A model generated the notes under the pieces. It saw nothing but the letters and a program-made list of their open reading frames with translations, was not told the origin of the DNA and ran no database searches. A program made the translations under genes and the position numbers. This document shows, one piece after another, positions 50,146-59,352 of a stretch of DNA of 64,000 nt (position 1 is the stretch's first letter; each line of letters starts with the position of its first letter). Origin of the DNA: Nitrospiria bacterium (GTDB lineage Bacteria; Nitrospirota; Nitrospiria; JACQBZ01). The stretch lies in contig DATKAN010000038.1 in the NCBI GenBank assembly GCA_035498035.1, positions 1 to 64,000 of the forward strand, written 5' to 3'.

Positions 50146-52782
50146 GTGACGATGCTCCACGACTACCCTTTGCTCATACTGCTTGCGCCCCTGGCCGCGG
50201 CCCTTCCGACCGCGTTTCCGTCCGCCTGGATCGGCCGGAGGGCGTACGGGATCGGGGTTCTGGCCCACGTGCTGGCTTTCGGGCTGGCCGTATGGGTCCT
50301 TCGCGAGGTGGGGACGCCCGGCCACGATCCCTTCCGCATTTTCCTCTTTCCCTCCCCCTGGAGCCGCCTGGTCAATTTCGAACTTTCAATCGACCGCCTG
50401 GCCGCCGTGATGATGGTTCTGATCACCGGTATTGGGGCGCTGATTTATCTCTATTCCGTTCGCTACATGCAGTCCGAACGGGGACGCGGATGGTTCCATA
50501 CGCTTCTGGCCCTGGCCGTCTTCGTGCTTCTCTGCATGGTTTCCAGCGCCAATCTGCTGATGCTCTTTGTTTTCTGGCAGCTCTTGAGCTGGATTCTCAG
50601 CCTGCTGGCCTACAACTATTCGCACACGCCCACGGCGCAGGGCGCCTTCCGGACCTTTACGATGCTTCGCCTGGGGGATGTCGCCTTTCTCGCCGGGATC
50701 GTCCTGGCCTACGGTCTCTACGGCACACTCGATTTCGATCCGCTCTTCAGCCGGGCCGCGGGGGATCCGATGCTGTTGTCGCTCTTCGGGCCCGAAAGCG
50801 GGATCGAAGTCGGCGGCCCCACGGTCGTCGCCCTCCTGATTTTTGTCGGGGCCATGAGCAAGTCCGCCCAGTTTCCCTTGCATATGTGGCTGCCCGATTC
50901 CCTCTACGCGCCGACCCCGGTTCATGCCCTTCTGCATGCCGGAATCATCAATGCCGGCGGCTTCCTCCTAAACCGTCTCGCCCCGCTCTACGGCCTCAGT
51001 CCCGCGGTCTTGCATGCGGTCTTCGTCGTCGGCCTGCTCACCGCCCTCCTGGGGGCCTCCATGATGCTGACGCAGAACGACATCAAAAAAACCCTGGGCT
51101 ACTCCACGATCGGGCAGATGGGCTACATGATCATGGAATGCGGCCTGGGGGCCTTCGCCCTGGCGGTCTTTCATCTGATCGCGCACGGGCTGTTCAAGGC
51201 CACGATCTTCCTCCATTGCGGCAACGTGATCCATGCGGCCCGGCTCGATCCGAGGTTTCCGCCGAAAATCGAGACGTCGGAGCCGCCGGACTTTTCGCTC
51301 CTGACCTGGCTGACCGGGTTTACGACGACGCTCATCCTCCCGCTGATCATCCTGCTGGCCGCGCACGGGGTGCTCAACATCACCTTCAGGGACTCGCAGG
51401 GGGTCGTGATCTTCCTGTTCTTCAGCTGGGTCACCTCTTCCCAGGCCATCCTGACGCTCTACCGTTTTCGGGCGGTCGCCTCCCGAAAGGTGGCGGCGCT
51501 CATGCTTCTCACGCTTCTGCTGGTCGTCTCAACTTATCTTCTCGCGGCGGAGGCCTTCACCTATTTTCTCTATCCGGCGCCGGGTCGTGTGTCCGCTTAT
51601 TTCCAGGCCGCCGCATTGCCGGGGGGACTGTTCGATGCCGTGATCCTGGCGACCGCGCTGTTTGTCATTCTGGGATGGACCCTCATCTACGCGAGGAGCC
51701 ACGGACGCTCGATCCGTTTGCCGGAATGGGTCGGCGAACTGCATGTCCGGTTCTATCTTTTCTGCATGAACCGGCTTTACATGGACGCCCTTTTGCTTCG
51801 ACTCGGCCGCCGATTCGCCCGCGCCGCCCGTTGGACGGAACGGAGCCGGCTCTTCGCCCCCGTGCTGTCCCTGATCGCGCTCGGCCTGGTCTGGCCCGCG
51901 TTGGGTCGGGCGGCGGATCTGCCGGCGCCGACCCTGGCGATCTTGGCTGCGTCGGCCCTCCTGCTCCCGCTCTTCCCCTTTCACGGGGTCTATGTCACCG
52001 CCCTGACCCGTCTGCCGGGTTACGGGCCGGTGCTCGTCGCCCTGCTGCTGCCCGCGGCCGGATTCTACGGGCTGGTCCATCTCCTTCCCGATCTTCCGCC
52101 GGAGCTCCTGGGAAATGTGAGCCGGCTGGCCTTGATCGGCGCCCTCTACGGCACATTCAGGGCGCTGATGCAGGACCGACCGAAGCGCCTGACGGCCTAT
52201 GCCGGTCTGGTTTTCTATTCGGTGCTGTGGTGGCATTTGGCCGCGGCCCGAAGCCCGACGCCCCAGGCCGGCGTCTACGCCGGCTCGGCGGCGCTACTCA
52301 CCGGCGGTCTCTTCTTTGCCTTCAATCGCCTGGAGGCGCGGTACGGGGATCTCGGCGCTGATCCGGGAATTGGCCGGATGGGGGGACTGGCTCTGCCGAT
52401 GCCCCGCTTTGCCACGATGCTGGGCTTCCTGGTGATGGCGACCGTTGGCCTGCCGCCCTTCGGCCTATTTTCCGGCTTCATCGGGATGCTGCTCAACCCG
52501 CCCGTCACCCGCTTGATCGAAACGCCCGGGGCTTTGCTGGTCATCCTCCTCGCCTGGTTCGGGGCGTCGTGGTATCTGTTCCGGATGATGCAGCGACTCC
52601 TCTTCGGTCCCCATCGGCCGGAAATCCTCTATGAAGACCTCCGCCCGACCGAAGTCGCCTCCTTCATGATCGTGCTGGCGTTATTGATCGGCTTGGGCCT
52701 TGCGCCGCACGGCTCCCTCGACGCCTCGTTTCTTGCCGACGGTTATCGCACCGCGATGGAATGGAGCCGATGGAACCCGTAG
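50146..52782 (+). CDS. dabB: DabB/MpsA: NuoL-like membrane subunit of inorganic-carbon uptake complex
   Basis: Membrane protein of 878 residues homologous to the antiporter-like subunits of complex I. The proton-channel core includes KSAQFPLHMWLPD near residues 240-252 and HALLHAGIINAGGFL just after, with further helices beyond. It is longer than usual DabB proteins: after about residue 600 come helices ending with GLPPFGLFSGFIGMLL, resembling the end of a second NuoM/L-type domain. It would use proton or sodium flow to drive DabA-mediated hydration of CO2. It overlaps dabA by 22 bp. The start may be GTG 50146 or ATG 50152. Confidence 0.88.
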   Translation: MTMLHDYPLLILLAPLAAALPTAFPSAWIGRRAYGIGVLAHVLAFGLAVWVLREVGTPGHDPFRIFLFPSPWSRLVNFELSIDRLAAVMMVLITGIGALIYLYSVRYMQSERGRGWFHTLLALAVFVLLCMVSSANLLMLFVFWQLLSWILSLLAYNYSHTPTAQGAFRTFTMLRLGDVAFLAGIVLAYGLYGTLDFDPLFSRAAGDPMLLSLFGPESGIEVGGPTVVALLIFVGAMSKSAQFPLHMWLPDSLYAPTPVHALLHAGIINAGGFLLNRLAPLYGLSPAVLHAVFVVGLLTALLGASMMLTQNDIKKTLGYSTIGQMGYMIMECGLGAFALAVFHLIAHGLFKATIFLHCGNVIHAARLDPRFPPKIETSEPPDFSLLTWLTGFTTTLILPLIILLAAHGVLNITFRDSQGVVIFLFFSWVTSSQAILTLYRFRAVASRKVAALMLLTLLLVVSTYLLAAEAFTYFLYPAPGRVSAYFQAAALPGGLFDAVILATALFVILGWTLIYARSHGRSIRLPEWVGELHVRFYLFCMNRLYMDALLLRLGRRFARAARWTERSRLFAPVLSLIALGLVWPALGRAADLPAPTLAILAASALLLPLFPFHGVYVTALTRLPGYGPVLVALLLPAAGFYGLVHLLPDLPPELLGNVSRLALIGALYGTFRALMQDRPKRLTAYAGLVFYSVLWWHLAAARSPTPQAGVYAGSAALLTGGLFFAFNRLEARYGDLGADPGIGRMGGLALPMPRFATMLGFLVMATVGLPPFGLFSGFIGMLLNPPVTRLIETPGALLVILLAWFGASWYLFRMMQRLLFGPHRPEILYEDLRPTEVASFMIVLALLIGLGLAPHGSLDASFLADGYRTAMEWSRWNP

Positions 52783-55700
52783 AGCCCAAACACTACAACG
52801 ACACCCAGCGGATGCGGCTCCGGGGGGTGATCCTGATTGCCGGCGAGATCGTCGCCCCGTACTGGCCGATGCGAACCTTTGTCCATCACAATCCGCTGCA
52901 TGCACTGGAAGATCTTCCTTTCGGGGAGGCGGTACGGCGCGGGCGGGAACTTCTGGGCGGAAACGGTTATCTCTCCAACGCGCTTTTTCGGGATTATTTC
53001 CGCTCGGGCCGGATCCTTCCTCGCCAGGTCGACGCCGCTCTCAGGCCGATGGCGCAGGACCGAAAGGTGGCGCTGGGCCGCAGGGAAGTCGGGCACATCG
53101 ATGTGCTCCGGGCCCGTCTGCTTCGGGGGATCTCCGACCCCGCGCCCCTCTCGGAAGGCGGCGCGCTCGAGGCCCGGATCGGCCGCGGCGCGGATCGGTC
53201 CCTGGTCGACGCGCTGGCCGAGCGGCTCGCGCCCCTGCAGGATTTGCCGGGTCACCCGGAGCCCGTCGTCCCCGCGCCCCCTGGCCGGAGTTCGACCCTG
53301 GCGGACTGGTGCGACCGCGCCCTCGGCGCGAAGACCACCGAGCTCATCGATCGGGAATTGATCAAATGGTGCGAGGCCTTCTTGGACGAAGGGCACGCCG
53401 CCTGGTGGATGCCCGGTCGGGATAGGGGATTCTACGGCGCGTGGAAATGGCTGGCCGGGCGGGAATGGTCCCCCTGCGCGATCCCGGACAGCCGAAGTAA
53501 AATCGCCCGTCTGCCGGACCCGCCGGAAGATGCGCTGCTGGATTCGCTCGACGCGCTCGGAATTCCATCCGAGGCCTGGCCGGACTATCTTTCGCGGCAC
53601 CTGGCGGCGCTGCCCGGCTGGGCCGGTTTCATTAAGTGGCGTTCGGAGCAGGCCGACTATGAGTGGCAGCAGGTCTATCCAGCCGATCTGGTCCAGTACC
53701 TCGCCGTGCGGCTTTGGTATGAGCGGGAATTGGTGCGGCAGGCCTGCCGGGAGGAACTGGGGGTCGACGGGAATCTGAAGTCCATTTCCGAAGCGGTCGC
53801 GCGGAACGCGGGCGCCATGGAAAAAGCAGCGGGGCTTCGCGAAGCGTCCCTTCCGCGCGGGGATTCCCGCCACCGATCCTCCGCCTGGCGGCTGAAGTCG
53901 CTCGCGGACGCGCTGGAGATCGATGTCCCCGTTTTAATCGAAACCCCGCCCGAGACGCTGAAGGTCCTGCTGGAATGGCTCGACGCCTTTCCGGAGTCGG
54001 AGCACGGGCCGGTGTGGCTGGAGGCGTTGGAGGCCGGGTATCAGGAGCAATTAATCGATAAACTCCGGTCCAATCTATCCGGCCCGCCGCCGGCGCCGAC
54101 GACCGTTCGTCCTCAAGCGCAGGCGGTCCATTGCATCGATGTAAGGTCCGAGCCGTTCCGGCGCCATTTGGAGGCGGTCGGGGATTATGAAACCTACGGC
54201 TTCGCGGGTTTCTTCAGCGTCTTCATCCGGTACCGAGCCCTGGGCCATCTCCACGAGACAGACCAGTTTCCCGTGATCATGAAGGCCAAGAACGTCGTGC
54301 GCGAAGTTCCCCGGACCTATCATGGGCAGCGGCTCTCCAGGCACCAGGCCGGGACCAGGCTGCTCCAGGCGGGGCATGAGCTGCTTCATGACCTGAAGGA
54401 AAATGTGGTCACCCCTTATGTGGCGGTGGAATCGCTCGGCTGGTTTTACGGTTTACCCTTGCTCGGCAAAACCGTCTTCACCGCTTGGTATCAAAATTGG
54501 ACCGACTGGCTCCGGCGCACCTTCGTGCCGACGGTCGCCACCGCCGTGACCGTGGACAAGCTGTTGCGGGAGGAGGTCGAGGAAATGCTGGCCGCCGAGC
54601 AGCGCTCCGTCATCCGCCGTGCGCTCCAGGAACGGTTCGGGGACCGCGATCTGAATCTTTCCCTCGAGCGGCTGGATTATCTGCGCAAACGGGCCCTGGA
54701 TGAACCTTATTCGGGACAGCATCCCCCGAAAGGATCGCTCACGGCCGGGGAGGAGGCGGACTTTGTCCGGGCGCTGCGCGATCAGTACCGGATCAACCCG
54801 GGCGGCGCCTTCGCCCGCATGGAGCGCATCACCCGGATCGGCTTCACGCCCGGAGAGCAGGCCTTCACGGTCGAGACCGCTCTCCGGATGATGGGACTGA
54901 CCCGGAACTTCGCCCGGCTCGTCCTCTTCTGCGGCCACGGCGGAACGACCGAGAACAATCCCTTCGAGGCGGCGCTGGACTGCGGCGCCTGCGGCGGGAA
55001 TTCGGGTCAACCGAATGCGCGGGTCCTGGCGGCCATGGCCAACAAACCGCTGGTCCGTGACGCGCTGGCCCGGAACGGCATCGTCATTCCCCAGGATACC
55101 TACTTTATCGCGGGCCTGCACGATACGACGACGGACGCCGTTCGGCTCTTCGACCTTGAGGATCTTCCACACACCCACCTCAAAGATCTGCTCCGTTTAA
55201 GCCGCGACCTCGAAGAGGCCGGCCGGCGGACCAGCCAGGAGCGATGCGCTCGGTTTCCGGAGATCGCGGCCATTCTCCCGCCGGGCCGGGCGACGCGGGA
55301 GGCGCGCCGGCGGAGCGGCGACTGGAGCGAGGTCCGGCCGGAGTGGGGGCTGTCGGGCAACGCCGCCTTTCTCGTCGGCCGCCGCGAGTTGATCCGGGGG
55401 ATCGATCTTGGAGGCCGGGTCTTTCTTCATTCCTACGACTACCGCGACGATCCCGCCGGCCGGCTGCTGGAGATCGTGATGACCGGTCCGCAAGTCGTCG
55501 GGGAATGGATCAACATGGAGCATTATTTCTCCACGGTCGATCCCGAAGTGTACGGCAGCGGGAGCAAAATTTACCACAACGTCGTCGGCCGCTTCGGGGT
55601 GATGTCGGGCCCCCAGAGCGATCTTCGCACGGGCCTGGCCCGGCAGACCGTGATGGACGGGCCGCGGCCGTTCCATGAGCCGGTCCGGATGTTCACGCTG

Positions 55701-55874
55701 ATCGAGGCGCCCCGGGATAGGATCATCCGGATCATCGGACGTCAGCGGTTTCTTCAGCATCTGTACGACAATCAATGGGTGCACCTGGCCGCGCTTGATC
55801 CGGAGGAAAAAATGTTCTATCGTTATGTTCCGAGGCAGGGATGGACGCCCTTCGGAGTCGAAGGCCGTCCCTGA
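52761..55874 (+). CDS. dabA: DabA/MpsB (DUF2309): beta-carbonic-anhydrase-like subunit
   Basis: Cytoplasmic zinc subunit of 1037 residues of the DUF2309/UPF0753 family. The predicted zinc and active-site residues are Cys458 and Asp460 in CIDVRSE, His726 in CGHGG and Cys741 in DCGACGG. The 15-residue His-Cys spacing equals that of characterised DabA. The N-terminal PYWPMRTFVHHNPLH motif is also typical of the family. It converts CO2 to bicarbonate vectorially, coupled to DabB. The proximity to mpsC, dabB and a PII-like gene makes the assignment firm. Confidence 0.94.
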   Translation: MEPMEPVEPKHYNDTQRMRLRGVILIAGEIVAPYWPMRTFVHHNPLHALEDLPFGEAVRRGRELLGGNGYLSNALFRDYFRSGRILPRQVDAALRPMAQDRKVALGRREVGHIDVLRARLLRGISDPAPLSEGGALEARIGRGADRSLVDALAERLAPLQDLPGHPEPVVPAPPGRSSTLADWCDRALGAKTTELIDRELIKWCEAFLDEGHAAWWMPGRDRGFYGAWKWLAGREWSPCAIPDSRSKIARLPDPPEDALLDSLDALGIPSEAWPDYLSRHLAALPGWAGFIKWRSEQADYEWQQVYPADLVQYLAVRLWYERELVRQACREELGVDGNLKSISEAVARNAGAMEKAAGLREASLPRGDSRHRSSAWRLKSLADALEIDVPVLIETPPETLKVLLEWLDAFPESEHGPVWLEALEAGYQEQLIDKLRSNLSGPPPAPTTVRPQAQAVHCIDVRSEPFRRHLEAVGDYETYGFAGFFSVFIRYRALGHLHETDQFPVIMKAKNVVREVPRTYHGQRLSRHQAGTRLLQAGHELLHDLKENVVTPYVAVESLGWFYGLPLLGKTVFTAWYQNWTDWLRRTFVPTVATAVTVDKLLREEVEEMLAAEQRSVIRRALQERFGDRDLNLSLERLDYLRKRALDEPYSGQHPPKGSLTAGEEADFVRALRDQYRINPGGAFARMERITRIGFTPGEQAFTVETALRMMGLTRNFARLVLFCGHGGTTENNPFEAALDCGACGGNSGQPNARVLAAMANKPLVRDALARNGIVIPQDTYFIAGLHDTTTDAVRLFDLEDLPHTHLKDLLRLSRDLEEAGRRTSQERCARFPEIAAILPPGRATREARRRSGDWSEVRPEWGLSGNAAFLVGRRELIRGIDLGGRVFLHSYDYRDDPAGRLLEIVMTGPQVVGEWINMEHYFSTVDPEVYGSGSKIYHNVVGRFGVMSGPQSDLRTGLARQTVMDGPRPFHEPVRMFTLIEAPRDRIIRIIGRQRFLQHLYDNQWVHLAALDPEEKMFYRYVPRQGWTPFGVEGRP

Positions 55875-55909
55875 AGACAAACCCGTCTTAATCAGGAGGA
55901 GTATTGCGC

Positions 55910-56251
55910 ATGACCGGCCTCACGCTTCATCCGATGAAAGAGATCCGGATCGTCATTCAAGGCGAACACGTGAAATTTGCGACCGATTTGCTGGACGCCA
56001 TCAAGGCGACCGGCTACACAATCATCCACAATATCTCGGGCAAGGGCCACCACGGTTTCCACACCGCCCATCCGATGTTCAACGAGATGGACAGCCTGGT
56101 GATGCTGATGACCGTCGTCCCGGAGGAGAAGGTGGAGCCGATCCTGGCCGGACTGAAGCCGGTTTTCGACCGCTACACCGGGGTCATGTTCGTCTCGGAC
56201 GTCGCCGTCAGCCGCGCCGAATATTTTTCGGGGCAGGAAGGGCAGAAGTAA
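55910..56251 (+). CDS. PII-like signalling protein of the dab operon
   Basis: Small trimer-type protein of 113 residues of the PII superfamily: MKEIRIVIQGEH at the start of strand one, a variable T-loop region NISGKGHHGFHTAHPMF and VPEEKVEPILAGLKPVFDRYTG near the end. No uridylylated tyrosine or C-terminal CxxC motif is apparent. SbtB-like and CPII-type relatives next to bicarbonate transporters bind adenine nucleotides and regulate uptake. AGGAGGAG precedes ATG 55910; a TTG six bases upstream is less favoured. Confidence 0.82.
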   Translation: MTGLTLHPMKEIRIVIQGEHVKFATDLLDAIKATGYTIIHNISGKGHHGFHTAHPMFNEMDSLVMLMTVVPEEKVEPILAGLKPVFDRYTGVMFVSDVAVSRAEYFSGQEGQK

Positions 56252-56369
56252 AAAAAGATTTAACACTCATTTAACCCCGCCTTGATCATTTCGTCTCTTT
56301 CGTCTGGCATAATCACGCCTGAACGAATCATAATCCGCTCAACTCATCGACAGATAAGGAGATTCCGTC

Positions 56370-57797
56370 ATGAGCCAAAAGAAAATCACGGCGCTTTTGC
56401 TCGCTTCGCTCCTGTACGCACCCGCGGCCCACGCGACCGACCTCATCGCGATCGGGACGGTGAACGGCGCCTACGAGGATTTCTCGACCCAAACGGCCGC
56501 TCCACTGGAAAACGGCGTGCCGGGTAACCGGCTCGGCGGGGTGGGTTCCGGCCTGGCCTATGCCGGGGGGACGACCTTCATCGCCATCCCGGACCGGGGT
56601 CCGAATGCCAACCCCTACAACAGCCTGGTCGACGACACCGTGTCCTATATTGACCGGTTTCAGACCTTTAATTTTAGCCTCTCGCCGAGCGATCCGGGTT
56701 CGGCCCTCCCTTTCACGCTGACCCCCATGCTCACCGACACGACGCTGTTGTCGAGCCGTAGCCCGCTCGTCTACGGCACGGGTTCCGGTCTGGGACTGGA
56801 AAGCGGCGCGCCCGTTTTGAATGCCGTGAATCACACGCATTATTTCACCGGCCGTTCGGACAATTTCGATCCGTCCAGGCTCTCGACCTATCCCGGGGAC
56901 GCCCGTCTGGATCCGGAGGGCGTGCGCGTCTCGAACGACGGCCGGAGCGTTTTCATTTCGGACGAATACGGCCCCTATGTTTACCAGTTCGACCGCGCCA
57001 CCGGAATGCGCATCCGGTCTTATGCCCTGCCCGACAACCTGGCCATAGCCACACTTAGCCCGCAGAAAGATGTCGAGATCGGCTCGAATACAGTCGGCCG
57101 CGTCACCAACAAGGGCATGGAAGGCCTCGCGATTACCCCGGACGGCGAGATGCTTGTGGGGATCATGCAGGCCAACCTGGAGCAGGATAAGAAAAAGAGC
57201 CTGCGGATCGTCACCATCGCCATCCGGAGCGGTGTCGTCCACGAGTACGCCTACCTTCTCACCGACGGATCGGGCGTCAGCGAAATCGTCGCGGTCAACA
57301 ACCACCAGTTCCTGGTGGATGAACGGGACGGCTCCGGCATGGCCGACACGCCCCTGCTCACCGATACGGCCTCCGCGGCCCAGGTTAAGGAAATGTTCCT
57401 GATCGATCTCGACGGTGCCCGGGACGTCACCGCGTTGAGCGGCGATCTCTCGGGTTACGCCGTCCCCAAGAGCCTGTTCCTCGACATCGTCGGCAAGCTG
57501 AATGCCGCCGGCATCGACAGCTTCCTTATCCCGTCCAAGATGGAGGGCGTGGCGTTCGGGCAGGATGTGATCTTCAACGGGGCGACCAAGCACACCTTGT
57601 ATATCGCCAACGACGACGACTTCCTCGCCGCCATCGCCGACCCGCTCAAGCTCCCGAACGATCCCACCCGCGGTCTCGTCGCCAACCCGAACCAATTTTA
57701 TGTGTTTGCCTTTGACGACAACGACCTTCCGGGTTATGTTCCCCAGCCGGTCCGGGAACCGCGCGGGCGGGGACACGACGGGGACGACCGCCATTGA
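56370..57797 (+). CDS. Exported esterase-like / phytase-like propeller protein
   Basis: Secreted protein of 475 residues with a signal peptide (LLLASLLYAPAAHA). It matches the 'esterase-like activity of phytase' family (PF13449-type): LGGVGSGLAYAGG, FIAIPDRGPNANPYN, then DPEGVRVSNDGRSVFISDEYGPY and GMEGLAITPDG. Such propellers may hydrolyse phosphate esters extracytoplasmically. AAGGAG precedes the ATG. The end overlaps the DUF4926 gene as ATGA. No pathway partner is evident. Confidence 0.85.
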   Translation: MSQKKITALLLASLLYAPAAHATDLIAIGTVNGAYEDFSTQTAAPLENGVPGNRLGGVGSGLAYAGGTTFIAIPDRGPNANPYNSLVDDTVSYIDRFQTFNFSLSPSDPGSALPFTLTPMLTDTTLLSSRSPLVYGTGSGLGLESGAPVLNAVNHTHYFTGRSDNFDPSRLSTYPGDARLDPEGVRVSNDGRSVFISDEYGPYVYQFDRATGMRIRSYALPDNLAIATLSPQKDVEIGSNTVGRVTNKGMEGLAITPDGEMLVGIMQANLEQDKKKSLRIVTIAIRSGVVHEYAYLLTDGSGVSEIVAVNNHQFLVDERDGSGMADTPLLTDTASAAQVKEMFLIDLDGARDVTALSGDLSGYAVPKSLFLDIVGKLNAAGIDSFLIPSKMEGVAFGQDVIFNGATKHTLYIANDDDFLAAIADPLKLPNDPTRGLVANPNQFYVFAFDDNDLPGYVPQPVREPRGRGHDGDDRH

Positions 57798-58027
57798 TGG
57801 GCCCGGACAGCATCAAAGAAAATGATCGGGTGGTTTTAACGGCCGATATCCCAAAGGAAGGGCTGAAAACCGGCAACGTGGGCACGGTCGTGCGCGTTTT
57901 CAAAGGCGCCGGGGCTTACGAGGTCGAATTTCTAACGCCCGAGGGCGATCCGGTTTGCGTCACCACGGTTCATGCCTCCCAGGTGCGTCGCGTCGGCGAA
58001 GAGAAAATTTCAAACGCCGGTCAATGA
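57797..58027 (+). CDS. DUF4926 domain protein
   Basis: Small SH3-like beta-barrel protein of 76 residues with KENDRVVLTADIPKEGLKTG, VGTVVRVFKGAGAYEVEF and TTVHASQVRRV, characteristic of DUF4926. These domains are common in stand-alone genes and toxin-antitoxin or IS-adjacent contexts; their ligand is unknown. ATG 57797 overlaps the stop of the phytase-like gene, so it depends on that transcript. Confidence 0.75.
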   Translation: MGPDSIKENDRVVLTADIPKEGLKTGNVGTVVRVFKGAGAYEVEFLTPEGDPVCVTTVHASQVRRVGEEKISNAGQ

Positions 58028-58286
58028 AAGATCGGCCTTGGATCGATATTCACAATGGGCGATTTTCCTTTCCTTGAACACCGCCCGTTCTCTCATAAGG
58101 ATCAGGAAGCTGAACTCCCGAGGCTCCGGTTTCTTTGTTAGGATTTTTTTTCTTTTTGTGACGGAAAAATTGACACTTGGCGCTATCACCCCCCGAAAAT
58201 CGGGTTTGACAGATCCGATAATCATACAATTGTACAGATAGATCAAGGCCTTGCAGCCTTCGTGAAATTCGGCCTAAGAAAATGGT

Positions 58287-59207
58287 ATGCTTTCTGCAAA
58301 TATCCCGCATATGATTTCCGCGCCCCTATATCGTGACTTCTTACAAATCGTTTCCACCCGTCTGCCTTCACTTCCGGATAAACCGGAGGAGACTCCGGAC
58401 CGCATCATACACGCGCTATGGCTCAAGGCCGCGGGCGTCTCCGTTTCCGTTGAGCATGCGGGCGAGCTTGCGCTTCCCGCGCTGGATCGATCCGCCGTCG
58501 CAAAGCTGCGCGACCTTGTGGCCCGACGCCTAGCCGGGGTTCCCATTTCCTATCTCACGGGGCGTCAGCGTTTCATGGGATTGGAGTTGCAGGCGGACCC
58601 GGGAGCCTTGATCCCGCGCAAGGAAACGGAACTTCTTTGTCGATCGGCCATCGATGTATTACGTCGCATGGCGAGCCGGAAGGAAAATTTAACCATCATG
58701 GATGTCTGCACGGGTTCCGGAAATCTGGCGGTGGCGCTGGCCCATTATGTGTCACACGCCCGCGTATTCGCGTCGGACCTTTCGCCCGAAGCAGTCGAGG
58801 TGGCGAGACGGAATGTCCGGTATCTGGAACTGGACAAGAGAGTGGAAATAAGGGCGGGAGATTTATTCGCGCCTTTTGAAGACCCGTTCTTCCATGGGAA
58901 TGTCGACCTGATCACCTGCAACCCCCCCTACATTTCGAGCGGGAAGCTGGAGGCCATGCCGGAGGAAATCCTCAAGCACGAGCCTCGCCTGGCCTTCGAT
59001 GGGGGGCCCTTTGGAATCCATGTCCTGAACCGCTTTATCCAGGATGCGCCGCGTTTTCTCCGCAGAGGCGGATGGGCGGTCTTCGAAGTCGGCCTCGGGC
59101 AAGGTCGGGCGATCTTTCAGCGGCTCGCCGGCGACGACCGGTTTCGAAAGATTATTCCCATTCAGGATAGTTCCGGCCGAGTGCGCGGAATCATGGCCTC
59201 GCGTTAG
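58287..59207 (+). CDS. PrmC/HemK-like N5-glutamine methyltransferase family protein
   Basis: SAM-dependent methyltransferase of 306 residues. A helical N-terminal part is followed by GVPISYLTGRQRFMGLEL, the SAM-binding VCTGSGNLAVALAHYV and the catalytic NPPY (from Asn212), which methylates glutamine or asparagine amides. The usual target of PrmC is the GGQ motif of release factors. The prfA neighbour is missing, so this may be a paralogue with another substrate. The upstream 259-bp intergenic region contains TTGACA-like boxes at 58170 and 58206 but no convincing -10. Confidence 0.78.
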   Translation: MLSANIPHMISAPLYRDFLQIVSTRLPSLPDKPEETPDRIIHALWLKAAGVSVSVEHAGELALPALDRSAVAKLRDLVARRLAGVPISYLTGRQRFMGLELQADPGALIPRKETELLCRSAIDVLRRMASRKENLTIMDVCTGSGNLAVALAHYVSHARVFASDLSPEAVEVARRNVRYLELDKRVEIRAGDLFAPFEDPFFHGNVDLITCNPPYISSGKLEAMPEEILKHEPRLAFDGGPFGIHVLNRFIQDAPRFLRRGGWAVFEVGLGQGRAIFQRLAGDDRFRKIIPIQDSSGRVRGIMASR

Positions 59208-59271
59208 TATCGCCTCCCTCCGGACTCTGCGCTTTCCTCCTCACCCATTGCCCGTTACTTCCCACGCTTTC

Positions 59272-59300
59272 TTGACCCGTTGGCTCCAAAGGGATATAAT
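59272..59300 (+). promoter_or_regulatory. Consensus-like promoter for the first hemerythrin gene
   Basis: TTGACC at 59272-59277, 17-bp spacer, TATAAT at 59295-59300. The start codon at 59353 is about 50 bp further on. Confidence 0.75.
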
Positions 59301-59352
59301 CCGCCATCACACGACGGGGTCAGGCTTCCTAGAATAAAACACTGGGATAAAA

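Noticed and set aside
50121-52361. 746-codon plus-strand frame overlapping dabB
   Set aside because: Different frame inside a clear NuoL-like membrane protein; Arg/Pro/Gly-rich with no helices or motifs.
58028-58286. Promoter in the 259-bp gap before the PrmC-like gene
   Set aside because: Two TTGACA boxes (58170 and 58206) exist, but neither has a credible -10 box at 16-18 bp. Otherwise I see nothing in this gap.
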